This document shows, one piece after another, positions 1 through 11,560 of a stretch of 64,000 nt of DNA. The notes beneath the pieces are model-generated. The model saw nothing but the letters and a program-made list of their open reading frames with translations, was not told the DNA's origin and did not search any database. The DNA comes from Pseudeuparius sepicola (lineage: Eukaryota > Arthropoda > Insecta > Coleoptera > Anthribidae): assembly GCA_963920635.1 (NCBI GenBank), contig OY987303.1, positions 20,748,175 to 20,812,174 of the forward strand, in the 5' to 3' direction. The translations under genes were made by a program, and so were the position numbers. The stretch's first letter is position 1. Each line of letters begins with the position of its first letter.

Positions 1-1020
1 GTGTACAAAAGAAAGTAGAGGTGTTTGGTTACTAAAATGCGCCAAAGGCGAAATTTTTTAGAAATATAAAGCACAGATAGTTTAAAAGAGATATAGGAAA
101 TTACAAAATCATAACAGTATAATGTATTTTTCGTCTTTTTTCAATGTAGGGGGCTTGAACCCCCAAACCATATACAGCCCTGGGCTCATGTAAAAGCCAA
201 GTCTCGTGGAATCGGTAGTTAGCTATTTGACAATAATAAGTATATTTTTCAATAAATGTATCTATGTTACACATTATTACATGACAATTTTCCAATTTAT
301 ATTCAATCAATGAATCAATGTTGTATATTCTGCGTTTAGGATATTTTCACTTGGAAATTTTTATTTTCGTCCAAAAATCCAGGGGGAGAATAAAATTTTC
401 AACATACAGATGAATAAGATGATGAATAGGAGAACGTTTCAGATGTTATGTTTGCAGACGACGATCAAAATGAAGGTGTCGCGTCGTGAGCGACATAGCA
501 ACAAAATGTGATTTATTTTTAGTTATTAGACCAGCTTATACTGCTTCATAAAATTAAATGCTGGGTGTTATTAGCGTCCTAGCACCCCCCTAAAACCGGC
601 GCTGGCTGAATTTTAAGACGCGGTCTTTAAACAAAAACAAACAAAAAAACAAAACAAAAACAAAAGACGATTAGTTATCTAACTTTGCGTAAATAACGCA
701 AAAGTGCTTAGTCTTATGGACGATTTTATGGGGAACATTTGACATATAATATTTTCAAATTGTTTAGTTGTCACCTTGTCACCTTTGCTTGAGCTTCCAA
801 CAACTGGCCACAACTTTTGGCCGGGTGCTCGAGCCCCGGAGCACCCGCGGAGTCGGCGCCTATGTAAATCATCCTCAATAGTTGTGAATAGTTTCGCGTT
901 ACTTTGAGCAATTTTTGTGCTTACAAAATGCGTTTTACGAACGACGAAGCTGTTTTTTGAATGTCTTCAGAATGCCGCAGTAGAAAAAAGAGTTTACGCG
1001 GCTCGACACTACTCTTCTTT
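1..1020. other. AT-rich stretch with no recognised gene
   Basis: No coding similarity is seen. Around 150-175 the minus strand carries a GGTTCAAGCC-like box B, which could be a remnant of a tRNA-derived SINE, but no box A or tail supports it. A-rich simple sequence occurs at 620-665. Confidence 0.4.
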
Positions 1021-1457
1021 ACTCACATTTACAATTGTTCGATTTGAAAAAGTTATTAGAACTAGAGCAGTGTAAACTAATATTTAAAATCGTGGATAAA
1101 CTGCAGAAGTCAAATACCCGCTTTCGGGCCTGCAGCGAAATTCATTCATACGATACGAGAGCACAAACTCATATCTATTTAACCACCCCCAGAACTGAGA
1201 TAGGCTTAAATAACCCTCTCGTAAAGGCTTCAAAAACCTTCAACCTGCTGCCTCAATCCATAAAATCAATCAAAAATTTAGCAACTTTTTCAAATAATAT
1301 TAAATCGTTGTTACAATTGTCAAAATAACCACACACTGATTATATAACTTGTATATTTTCGATACCCATGCCTCGAGCACGGCTTAGAGAATGTATGTAA
1401 AAGATTTATATTATTGTAAAAAAATTATTGAAATAAAGCTTTCAAAAAAAAAAAATC
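1020..1457 (+). pseudogene. 5'-truncated LINE tail (reverse-transcriptase C-terminus)
   Basis: The frame at 1035-1328 (97 codons) shows the pattern common to C-termini of jockey/CR1-type LINE reverse transcriptases: HSYDTR, then T-P-R-T-E-I-G, then K-x-F-N-x-LP-x-SIK. It lies downstream of the catalytic domain, so only the last part of the polyprotein remains and the piece is dead. After the stop come about 100 bp of 3' UTR, an AATAAA signal near 1433 and a poly(A) run at about 1445-1457. The mariner-type frame starts directly after the poly(A), which suggests that the LINE inserted into the 5' part of that mariner. The clade assignment is inference. Confidence 0.7.
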
Positions 1458-2853
1458 CAAATCGGCGTCCATGCGATGTGAGAGTTTTTCCCCGGTTAGT
1501 GGCGAGCTTACGAGCCAATGGTAGTTTTCGGCCTACGTTTCAACGGCAAAGAATTGGAAGAACAGAAGAAAATATTAACCGCGTACTGGGATATATTGAA
1601 GGAAATCCTCATGTTAGCACAAGAGCATTATCCCTTGAGTTGGGCATATCACGAACAACGGTTCAAAATATTTTGAAAGACCATAGGTCAGTTCTAATTG
1701 CCATCAAAATATAGGGACTTATTTAAATTTAACTTTTTTTAAATTACTTTTAGAATGCATCCATATCATGTCGTTTTGCATCAGGCCTTAAAAGAGGAAG
1801 ACTTTGATCGGAGGTTGGACTACTGCCATTGGATGTTGGCATGATACGCGAAAATAGAGAATTTTTATTTCAAATTCTTTGAACCGATGAAGCCACCTTT
1901 AATAATAACGGGAAAGTCAATCTGCACAATATGCATTATTGGTCTGCAGAAAATCCGCATTGGTTGCGTGAAGTTCAGCACCAAGGACGTTGGAGTTTAA
2001 ATGTGTGGTGTGGCATACTGGGAGGCAGAATTATTGGGCCATATTTTTTCGGGCAATCCCTAAATGGCAATGTCTTTCTTGACTTTTTGGCCAATCAATT
2101 ACCGTTGTTGTTGGAAGATGTGCCACTGGAAACACAGCAAAACTTGTTCTTGCAGTTGGATGGTTGCCCAGCACATTTTGCTATTATTGTGCGCGAGCAT
2201 ATTAATGCAGTATTTCATCAGCGGTGGATTGGAAGAGGAAGTCTGTTTCCATGGCCTCCGCGATCACCAGACTTAACTTGTCTTGATTTTTATTTATGGG
2301 AGCGGTTAAAGAACATCGTGTTTCAGACTCAACCTACGACCAGAGAAAATATGAAAAACCGCATTCGTAATGCAATACGTAACATACCGAGAGCCGAAAT
2401 TGAAGCTGCAGTTTTGTCTTCCCATGAGAGGCTTCAGCAATGCATGAGGGTCAGCATTTCGAGCATTTACGGGGACACTAAAAACTTTTCTTTTTTAAAT
2501 CGGTCCTTTTTAGGGCCACAACTTACATAATAAAAAGAATTTCGGAAAAATTAGTTTAAGAAAATAAAAATTTAAGGGATTTCTTTATAAAATTTTCTTT
2601 GGCCTAAATTGTAGGTCAAACAAAAAAGGTTCAAATTATCCTCGACCTTAAAGATCAGGTATTTTTTGTTAGGTTAATATAGCGGAATTCACCATCACTT
2701 TTTTAGATTCAAGATTGCAGTTACGCCCCCTAGCGGCCATTTCAGAAACTTGAAAATATTTTCCAAGTTTTTCTCTTAGCCGTTTTAGTCATAAAATTTT
2801 TTGCCGCAAGCCCAGATACAGTACCTCGCATTCTTAGTTGGCCACCCTGTACT
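1456..2853 (+). mobile_element. Broken Tc1/mariner element, DD41D-like
   Basis: The element contains a helix-turn-helix part, a DDE/D catalytic part and a right end reading GGCCACCCTGTAC at about 2840-2853. A second element at 62739 begins with the complementary GTACAGGGTGGCC. The left terminal repeat is not visible and was probably removed by the LINE insertion upstream. The catalytic core has 41 residues between the second and third aspartates, the spacing of the DD41D (Visitor) group of IS630-Tc1-mariner. The family assignment is inference from spacing and motifs. Confidence 0.75.
1470..2530 (+). pseudogene. Mariner-like transposase, disrupted
   Basis: The N-terminal DNA-binding part (1470-1714) reads VASLRANGSFRP, then a helix-turn-helix ending STRALSLELGISRTTV. 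Coding similarity continues through 1755-1930 (HPYHVVLHQAL, then TDEATFN) but in shifted frames and with a stop where a Trp is expected just before the first catalytic Asp near 1885. The frame 1931-2530 carries the rest: HYWSAENPHW, NVWCGILGG, the second catalytic Asp in LQLDGCPAHF and the third in SPDLTCLDFYLW. The canonical APAH is CPAH here. At least one frameshift and one nonsense change make it inactive. In life the product would cut and paste the element at TA sites in the nucleus. Confidence 0.85.
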
Positions 2854-2859
2854 TGATTT

Positions 2860-3141
2860 GCGCTAAAACCACAGAAAATATAATTCCACAACAGAAAGCT
2901 CCTTAACAATACCTGTCAAATGGACTCCAACTACAGACTCCAAAAACAAGCAGATTGCATTTCTTAGGAAATGATAGTTTCCCAAAATATAATCTTCCCA
3001 ATTCGTAGATTAGCCAACACTTACTAGTGTACCTCAATATCAATGTATTTGGAAAATATTAAGCTTCAAAGTTGGAGTCCATTTGACAGCTGTCATTTAG
3101 GAGCTCTCTGTTCTGAATATATTTTCTGTGCTAAAACCGCA
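2860..3141. repeat. Short inverted-repeat element (MITE-like)
   Basis: Sequence from 2860 (GCTAAAACCACAGAAAATAT, then AGCTCCT and GTCAAATGGACTCCAAC) returns inverted at 3080-3141. Arms are about 75 bp around a 140-bp spacer. No coding capacity is seen and target duplications were not resolved. Confidence 0.6.
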
Positions 3142-4474
3142 AAAATTGAAAAAATAAAAAAAGATAAAAATGTGCCGAATGTTTTATAATTTGGCACGGG
3201 GATTTGCAATTGCATTCTGAACAACTTTTTTTATTAAAATTTTTCGATATCTCTTCACGCATTGTCTTTCCTGGGAGTTGCCCCACAATTAAAGAATTGG
3301 CATTTGTTTCCTGAAATGGTAACTGATAACAACCTCAGACAAACAACAAATCACCCCTTGTCACTATCGCAGTTCTTACAATCATAAATAACGAAATTTT
3401 CTAGACCCGAGCCTGCAAAAAATGATTAGAGGCTAAATTATTATTTGGTTAAAACCAAACATAACCATCATCATGTAATTTAATTAATATAAATATAAAA
3501 TATTACAATGGCCTACATTGCAACAGAGTACGTGTTACATGTATAAACAGAGTACGTGTTATATGTATAAACGTGCTTTGCTAAAAATTGGCCAAAAATG
3601 CGCCTGTTAAAAGTAGGTCCAAACTCCTTGTATATTCTGTGTACAATACTATGCAACAAACAATTTAATATTAGGACCATGAATTCTAAACAATTGTTTG
3701 TTGAAATTTTATTCCATTCATCCTATTCCAAACTTTTGTAGAGCAACGTATGCATGATGGTCGTACGTCACGCGTAATATGACGTAGTGCTCTCAGGTGA
3801 GCCCCTCAGGGATAGATAGGGGATAGTGGCGTGCCCGCTAATGGGGATATATGCATTAAGTTTTCAGAAGCGGAGTTTACAACACATATATTTCGTTAGA
3901 TATAAACCGAAAGGCGGCAGGCAACGTGAAGATTGAAGTTGTAGGAAATCTCATTTTTAGGCGACCAGAAGGATGAGGAACAAAAAGTATTTTATTATAC
4001 TTTTAGTCTTTTTTTATAACGTGGTATATTAGTTTTTTTATTTAAATTTATTATTTTCTGATTTTTAGTCTTGTGTTTGAAATTTTGCAATCGATTTTAA
4101 ACATGTTGGTGAGATTATGACAGAGACAAGTGTCAAATTTCACATTTATTTCAGTTTCTCAGAAAATTATTGTTATACCTACCTACCAATAACATATAAA
4201 TCTGTTTAATTGTTATTTTACTGAAAAATAAAATAAAGAAGAAATCAAAATTAAAGTCGTAAGATTGATCAATATTAATAAAAAATCAATATTAAAACAA
4301 ATTACATTGTTCCAAATACGTCGTAGTTACCAACTTATGGTGCTGGAGGTTCTACTTCCCGCATTCTTGCTAACTGTTAAATAACTCGCTTTCTTGTCAG
4401 TATGTATGTTTGTTTCTTTGGCATCCTTTCTTCTTATCGCGTTTTTAACATGATACTTTTATTTATTATTTAAT
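3142..4474. other. No recognised gene
   Basis: No coding similarity is seen on either strand. The only local structure is a perfect two-copy 24-bp tandem repeat with one mismatch at 3523-3570 (unit starts ACAGAGTACGTGTT). Confidence 0.5.
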
Positions 4475-4476
4475 TA

Positions 4477-5908
4477 TACAGGGTGAGTTTTTTTTTATGC
4501 CCACTATGGGGATCTCGGAAACTAGTAGAGCTAGAACAAAGGTTAAATGGGGAAAGAATTGTAGTTTTGAATGCTCAATCTAATGCCCCTTTTGGATTTT
4601 TAAAAAAGTTCATGGCTCACTAGATATTTTGAAAAGAGTGATTTTTTGCTATTTCATCAGATCTCTGTAGCTCCGTTATTTCTGATTATACAGAAAAACT
4701 GTAGAGACAAAAATTGTAGATAATTTTGGACTTAATAAGATCATCTGATCTAATTTTTTTTGTTGTTTGTGATTTTTGAGATATGACATAAACTTGTGTT
4801 TTTTAAATGTAAATCATAGTTGGCTGTGGCCATTTTTTGAACTTTCCAAAGATATAATACTCGGCGTAGTTATTATAAAAAATAAAAGACCTATGGCCAA
4901 TTTTCGGATTTTTTCTAAATTTTCACGTAGTAAGCTATGGAATATTTTTATAATTACGTTCTATTTTATAATTAGACATACTTCAAACTTTCAAATATTT
5001 TTTTTAGCTGGTAACAAAATGTAACAAAATAAAACAAAAATGATGGAGGTCCACCACATAATTATTTGCCCGTAAGAAATTACCTAGATCAGCTCTATCA
5101 AAATTTGGATAGGGAGATTGTCTGTTTTGGATTTCTTTTTGTGGGGAACAGTACAAAATAAAGTGTGATACAATTGTTGAATTAAGAGCAGCTGTTTTAG
5201 AAGCAATTGCCAGTATTGACAGGCGCTCTCTAAGAAAAGCGACAAATTAAGTTTTAAAAAGGTGCAATATTTGCATAAATAATAATGGTGGATTGTTTGA
5301 ACACCTTTTTTATTTTAAGAGGTGACCTAAAAAATAATAATAATTTGAATGTGAGTTTTTTAATTTTTGTTTTATTTTGTTACATTTTGTTACCAGCTAT
5401 TACCAGCTTATTATAAAATAGAACGTAATTATGAAAATATTCCATGGCTGACTATGTGAAAATTAAAAAAAAAATCGGAAAATTAGCCAGCTCTTTTATT
5501 TTTTATAATAGTATTATAGTATTATAAGAGTATTATATCTTTGGAAAGCTCAAAAAATGGCCAACTATGATTTACATTTAAAAAACACAAGTTTAAGTCA
5601 TATCTCAAAAATCACAAACAACATAAAAAAAATTGGATCAGATTATCTTATTAAGCCCAAAATTATCTACAATTTTTGTCTCTACAGTTTTTCTGTATAA
5701 TCAGAAATAACGGAGCTACAGAGATCTGATGAAATAGCAAAAAATCACTCTTTTCAAAATATCTAGTGAGCCATGAACTTTTTTAAAAATCCAAAATGGC
5801 ATTAGATTGAGCATTCAAAACTGGAATTCTTTCCAAATTTAACCTTTGTTCTAGGTCTGCTAGTTTCCGAGATCCCCATAGTGGGCATTGAAAAAAACTC
5901 ACCCTGTA
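4477..5908. mobile_element. Mariner relic with very long inverted arms
   Basis: The ends read TACAGGGTGAG and CTCACCCTGTA and are flanked by TA on both sides (4475-4476 and 5909-5910), the target duplication of Tc1/mariner. Homology between the ends continues inward for about 555 bp (4477 to about 5040, and about 5358 to 5908), so the DNA can fold into a long hairpin. The loop of about 315 bp holds a transposase C-terminal relic. Open frames inside the arms are by-products of the repeat. Confidence 0.85.
5120..5330 (+). pseudogene. Mariner transposase C-terminal remnant
   Basis: Translation gives LDFFLWGTVQNKV (the block around the last catalytic Asp). After a frameshift it gives a helix ending EAIASIDRRSLRKATN, a stop, then NNNGGLFEHLF, which matches the closing GGHFEHL-type motif of mariner-like transposases. 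Only this short part survives, with a frameshift and a stop, between the two long arms. It identifies the foldback element as a mariner derivative. Confidence 0.7.
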
Positions 5909-5911
5909 TAT

Positions 5912-6590
5912 AAATATAGATAAATATAATAATAATAGTAATATGTATACGTACTGCATTGCCATCAATTTTCAGAAAGATATCGAACATTTTGAATAGC
6001 TTTTCTGTAATTAATGAATAAATCGAAACCAGTAAACAGTGATATTTATAACAGCAGTAAAATAACTTCAAAAATGTAACAAAATGTTGCATTACACAGG
6101 GCTGGACTATTTTTTTCCAAATTCAGTAATATCGATCCCTCGTAACGACGCCACTGGCAGCCGCAGAATACCAGTATATTACCATAATTTGACACTCCAT
6201 TTAGGCCTGGCGACTACCAAATTTGGCTTCGATTTAATCATTTACAGAAATATTTTTCCAATTTTTTCATATTTTTCTGGAAACTTCAACATCTTCTTCC
6301 CCAAAAAGGAAGTCTTCAAGGAACTATATGTTCATATGAAGTTTTTTCTTAAAATCGACCCAATAATCTTTCCTTGAAATTTTGTGACATACTTTATTAA
6401 CACTATGTATGTTCATACATAAATATGTATACAACAAAATATATAATAAGTAGATATCAGAAATAAACTGAATTCTTATTTTTTGAAAAATTAGTAATTT
6501 TTTGTGTTGATATGGATCATTTTTCCTTATCTATAAAATCTTCCACTGAATTTAAAGAAGCAAACAACATTTACAAAATACCGTAACCTT
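5912..6590. other. No recognised gene
   Basis: A 97-codon open frame at 6084-6377 on the plus strand shows no recognisable motif and I do not consider it a gene. The rest is AT-rich with stops in all frames. Confidence 0.4.
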
Positions 6591-6594
6591 TGAC

Positions 6595-6775
6595 TGACGT
6601 ATTTATAAAGACTTCTCACGGCTATAGCTTCATGTCTTGGAAAACAGACCGCTCTGATGGCTAACAAAGTGTTTTGCATTGTATTTTGTCTCCGGAAAGC
6701 GCATGGTGAGTTGAAAAAGTGTCAGGCGTGATAGCCGTGAGCAATCTTTATTAATACGCCAATCAACGCCATAAC
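6595..6775. repeat. Small inverted-repeat element
   Basis: GACGTATTTATAAAGACTTC and TCACGGCTAT near 6596-6633 return inverted at about 6725-6765. A diverged piece of the same family (GACTGA, then AAAAAGACCTCTCACGG) occurs near 18586-18618. Confidence 0.5.
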
Positions 6776-7394
6776 CATCCGTTGCATGGCGCAAGAATTA
6801 TTGTTAAAATAAAACGCCAGTCGAAAGGGGAAAACTAGGAAGGAATATCAGAATCAGAAAGTAAACAAAACACAAATTAAAAAAGATGCTTCTGTATTCC
6901 AGAGTTTATTACAGTGCAGATAATATACAGGGTTTTCCAACGAAAACTTGACTCCCCAAAAATTCGAAAACCGAAAAATATTTGAAAATTCGCCGAGACC
7001 CGTCGATTTTTGTTTTGGGGGGAGCTTTGTTGACAGTCAAGCCAACCCGATATGTTCATCCCCCTAATCCCTAGCAACCCCAACTTTAAAATTTCAAATG
7101 GAACTACCCCCCTTGTGGCGCATCATTTTAAAGCCCTTTTTATTGCGAATACAATAATGTATCGTTTTTGGAATTCTGTTGAGAATTGACAGAATTATTG
7201 GCTGAAAACGGAAAGTTGACAATCCATTGTACGCGTAGAAATTTCTACACAAATGCCCGCCACTATTAAGTTTTTTATCTACTACACACGACCAAATTAC
7301 CTAGTTTTTATTGACGTGTCGATCAGTTTACAAAAATGTCACAAATGAAAAAGCTGAAGCAAAACAAAAAAAGTTCATACGAATTCAAACCTTA

Positions 7395-7885
7395 AGCTGG
7401 TATTACACTTGTCAATTTCTTGGCCAATAAATTGCACAATAAATTGGCCAAGAAATTGTAGATAATGTGGTATGTTTTACACCATCAATTTATTGTGCAA
7501 TTTCAATACTACCAACATGAAAGCACAAAAAATATGCAAACAATAATAAGTAAATAAATCCGTGAATCTCTCAAATCACGCGCAAAAATATAATAAACAA
7601 TAGATATAAATTAGTAAATGTGAATACTGAGTGAATTGGAGCATAATCTCATTTCCAGTAATTTTTTTTAAGGCACTAAAATTGGTATTGAGGTCAGAAC
7701 ACAGAAAATCCCTACAATAAAAACTTGCTACAATATTTTCGAACTTGCTTCAATTTCTTGGCCAAGAAATTGACAAAGAAATTGAAGGTAAATTGACGAC
7801 AATTTCTGTTTTACACCTACAATTCAACTTGCACAATTTATTGTACAATTTATTGACAAAGAAATTGACAAGTGTAATACCAGCT
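7395..7885. mobile_element. MITE D with TTA target duplication
   Basis: The ends AGCTGGTATTACACTTGTCA and its complement are flanked by TTA (7392-7394 and 7886-7888). Inner sequence is rich in repeats of CAATTTCTTGGCCAA and CAATTTATTGTGCAATT in both orientations. A 3-bp TTA/TAA duplication is typical of PIF/Harbinger, so it may be a Harbinger MITE, but no transposase is present to prove it. It inserted at the left edge of element B. Confidence 0.75.
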
Positions 7886-8206
7886 TTAGAGGAAGGTCGC
7901 CTAATATGGGGATAGTCCCTAATACGGGGTACGTCAATTTCTCAGGATCTAAGGCGCTGCCATCTATTTGGTGGGGGCTATACTAAGCTTCTAGAAGTGA
8001 CATGTACCTAACTAGCAAACATCTCGCGATGCAGAGAGCTACAGTTCCAATACAACATGACCAACAAAATTAGTGAGCGTATTGAAAATTTCTAGCTTCT
8101 AGAAATCCTGTGAATTTGGCTACAAAAAAAGGTAAGTTAAATTATTGTATGTTGTTCAAAACGTGCATTATGGGCTAGTTTTGGCTTAGACTGGTTCTTT
8201 TATGTA

Positions 8207-9329
8207 TACAGTGTGTCCCCGGATAGGTGTAACTAGGATAGTTCCAAACCAATTCTAAAAGAAGAAGTAGGAAATAGACGAAAAATTAAAGAATCTGCAT
8301 TTATTCTAGGGAATACGGGCAACTGTGTTCCTGAATGTTCAGTGGAATTCAGTAAAATATTATTGCCACTTATTCAAAGAGAAGTTAGTATAGATAATTA
8401 GATAAAACACAGGGTACAATATCAGGCAGGTGGCTAGGCTATTGTTTCTGTTGTCATGACATTTTAACCTGAAATTTATTAATCTATCACTTCACTTTGA
8501 CGTGACATGATCTTTGAGAAAGGAGGAAGATTTATCCTCCGAAAGCTCAGAAAACAAATTTGTTGAAGTTATTTTTTGAGTTACACGTTTAAAGTTTCGT
8601 TCATTTAGTGTTAAGAATTTATGAATTTTCGAAGCAACTTGAAAAAGTTGTCTTTTAATCAGTTTGGTGGCGAAAAACCCAATTAAAAATTAAATGGAGG
8701 TGTAACTATACTTGTAAACTTTTTTATTTTTCATTTTTCGGCAAAAAGTCATTCTTTATCAAAAGTTTTGCTTGTTTGAGAAAGTGGTTCCTAAGACAAC
8801 AAAAGGTCCAAATCTCCGATATTAATAGATTCTAATAAACTTCAAGAAATATTATATTTTTAACTTTTTGACGTTTCTTTTTTGTAAACAGACCCAGATC
8901 GGATGAACCTGTCTATGGTACGCCTCAAACACTTCAGGGCTTACATGTTTACTTGTTTTCCAATGCCTCCTGTATAAACCGTAATAACACATTATTGCTC
9001 TTAATATCTTGAACCACATTTTAAAAAATCGACTCTTTCGTGAATTTTATTAGAATCTATTAATATCTGAGATTTGGGCCCTTTGTTTTATTAGAAACCA
9101 CTTTCTCGAATAACATTTTCTGCTAGCTTTGAAAAAAGAGCACTTTACTCTTGACACGATTTTAGTATTTTGAACTTTTCGGACGCCCTGTATAACTTTT
9201 CAAAAATCTGGTATTGGATTTCTCAGTTTCAAAATAAACAAAACTTTTTATAAAGAATGACTTTTTGCCGAAAAATGAAAAATAAAAAAGTTTACAAGTA
9301 TAGTTACACCTATCCGGGGACACACTGTA
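8207..9329. mobile_element. Inverted-repeat element C nested in element B
   Basis: The ends TACAGTGTGTCCCCGGATAG and the complement are flanked by TA at 8205-8206 and 9330-9331. A second inverted pair lies further in: the sequence after GGTGTAACTATACTTG at about 8700-8760 returns inverted at 9250-9312, so the right arm continues into a second copy of the subterminal sequence. No coding similarity is seen. Confidence 0.75.
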
Positions 9330-9459
9330 TATTTGCTTATTTCTTAAAATCTACTTTTTTATTTTTACTACTGCCCTAGGCCTAATATGGGGTACTCTGG
9401 GAGTCCTAATTTGGGGTACCTCAGACAACGTTGGAAATATGTAAAAATAAATGGAGCAG

Positions 9460-9575
9460 CAGAAGATATTGTTTATGGTAGTCTTAGGCGGAAACCTGTT
9501 TTTCCGTTGACATGGAAAATGCAATCGTCAATCATGCTATGGAAACTGAGAAAAAATATTTACTTTTGTGCGAAT
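9460..9575 (+). pseudogene. Pogo-type transposase N-terminal remnant
   Basis: The translation RRKPVFPL, followed after a one-base shift by DMENAIVNHAMETEKKY, matches the G-R-K-P-V-F ... E-x-E-L-V-x-x-I-x-x-M-E-x-R-x-F pattern at the start of pogo-family transposases, next to their DNA-binding domain. The catalytic domain is absent. The reading-frame break lies at about 9507. This fits the TA duplication and assigns element B to the pogo branch of Tc1/mariner. Confidence 0.6.
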
Positions 9576-10809
9576 TGAATCTTGAAATAGTTTTATAATT
9601 ATTTTAAAGAATTATTTTTTGATAATTTTTGTTTTGTTTCTAAAATAACACCAAATAAAGACGTACTTACCCAACCCACCGTGTTTCTTTCGTAGGTATT
9701 TTATTTAAACACAAATTTTAATCATTTCTTAGGTACTCCATATAAGGAAATAGAAGTACCCCATGTTAGGGATAGAGTTTCCTAATATGGGGCCTAAAAA
9801 AGTTTAAAAGCAAAAAACGAACAAGTTTGAATTTTAATTATAGTTTCAAGTAGACAATCAGGTTGCCTAAGGGATGAAGTCCAGTTTTGAAAAAGTTACG
9901 TTGATTCTTTTAAAAACACTCAACTTTTAGGGGGATTACAAAAATGTACCCCATATTAGGCGACTTTCCTCTATATCTTTTTTAAAATATGTAACAAAAA
10001 GTCACTGTCACAAAAAAGTCTAACTACAAAATCGTTAGTTTCAGCCAGCTATTGATAGTGTAAACGTGTTTTTGAAATGGTTTATTCTATCATGGAAAGG
10101 TTAGAAATTGTTGCAATTCTTGCTGTAGCTTTAGCGCAATCATGATTTCGATAATAAATTGCAACAATTTCTACCCTTTCCGCGATAGAATAAACCATTT
10201 CGAAAATACGTTTCCACCTTCAATAGCTGGCTGAAACTAACGACTTCGTGGTTACAAGCAAAAAACGGGAACTTTTTTGTGTGACGGTGACTTTTTGTTA
10301 CATATTTTAAAAAGATACAAGGTTTGAATTCGTATGAACTTTTTTGTTTTGCTTCAGCTTTTTCGTTTATGACTTTTTTGTAAACTGATCGACAGGTCAA
10401 TAAAAACTAGGTAATTTGGACGTGTGTAGTAGATAAAAAAAAATTAATAGTGGAGGGCATTTGTGTAGAAATTACAAACTACTACGCGTACAGTGCATTG
10501 TCAACTTTCCGTTTTTAGCCAATAATTCTGTCAAATCTCAACAGAATTCTAAAAACGATACATCACTGTATTCGCAATAAAAAGGGCTTTAAAATGATGC
10601 GCCACAATTGGGGTAGTTCCATTTGAAATTTTAAAGTTGGGGTTGCTAGGGATTAGGGGGATGAACATATCGGGTTGGTTTGACTGACAAAAAAAGCTCC
10701 CCCCCAAAAATAAAAATCAACGGGTCTCGGCTAATTTTCAAATATTTTTCGGTTTTCGAATTTTTGAGGGGGTCAAGTTTTCGTTGGAAAACCCTGTATA
10801 TAAAAATAA

Positions 10810-11555
10810 TTAAGTAGGTATTAGGTACCTATTAGTTCGATTTATGCAACATAATTTAATTTCAATAGTTAAACATTCTAAATGTTTTTTTAAATTAAGT
10901 TTAATTGCAAAAACCTAATGAACTGTGATCATTTGTTGCAATGAAAAATCGTACTGTGAAAGTGGGAAATATGCAGGGAGACATAGTCAGAAGCATTGTT
11001 GAAATCGCGTCCCCAAAACATGCCGGCAAACCAACTTTCAAGCACTAATTTTTGAACGTACACAAATTAAAACATAATTACTTGTAATGTCTTAAAATTC
11101 TTGGGACTCTTTACTAAGTTTAGGTAGAGGCATTTCAATTTAGTTATTAGTTTTTATATAATATGTTGTAATTATTTGGTGTGTCTCGAGAAAATTTCAA
11201 CAATGGTTCTGACAGTCTATATGGCTTTGTGTATGTGAATTTCCTCTCAAGGAATAAACGCGATGAATGCCTGGCTTGTTAACATTGGTAACCCTGAATA
11301 GACAGATAATTGCTGATAACTGTAAAGTTAACAGTACTAGAAAAGAACTCAGAAATGATGCTGTTCCAGAATCTCACATACTCACATGTTCTTTGCAAGA
11401 CTTCTCTGACAAAATCGAATCAAAACGTAAGTCATGCTGTTATACATAAGCTAAATTTTAATGTTCCCATATGTGTAAGTTCCATAATAACTCTGAACAA
11501 ATAATATGTAAAAACGCTTATTATAAAATCTATCCTTAATGTTAAATTTTAATAA
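10810..11555. other. No recognised gene
   Basis: AT-rich DNA without coding similarity or clear repeats. Short open frames at 11267-11504 overlap each other in different frames and carry no motif. Confidence 0.4.
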
Positions 11556-11560
11556 TATTT

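Larger units (their letters stand above)
7889..9971. mobile_element. Pogo-like element B inserted in element A
   Basis: The ends GAGGAAGGTCGCCTAATATG and CATATTAGGCGACTTTCCTC are inverted repeats flanked by TA (7887-7888 and 9972-9973). Removing one TA restores the sequence seen in the intact arm of element A apart from one substitution. The element carries several copies of CCTAATATGGGGTAC at both ends and inside (about 7900, 7917, 9379, 9404, 9756, 9780 and 9946), which could be transposase binding sites. It contains a pogo transposase remnant and element C. Confidence 0.8.
6926..10798. mobile_element. Outer foldback element A, split by nested insertions
   Basis: The ends read TACAGGGTTTTCCAACGA and its complement TCGTTGGAAAACCCTGTA, flanked by TA at 6924-6925 and 10799-10800. 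Homology runs inward from both ends for about 630 bp and meets near 10115-10150 almost without a loop. The left arm is interrupted after AAACCTT at 7393 and resumes at TATATC (9972). The right arm at 10317 reads AAGGTTTGAATTC without a break and so shows the empty site. Coding capacity is absent. The TA flanks and the CAGGG start point to a Tc1/mariner-dependent MITE. Confidence 0.85.

Noticed and set aside
150..180. tRNA or SINE at the left edge
   Set aside because: Only a box-B-like GGTTCAAGCC on the minus strand; no further support.
4776..6092. Open frames inside the arms of the long-armed mariner relic
   Set aside because: They are mirror images produced by the inverted repeat and show no codon-level conservation that I can see.
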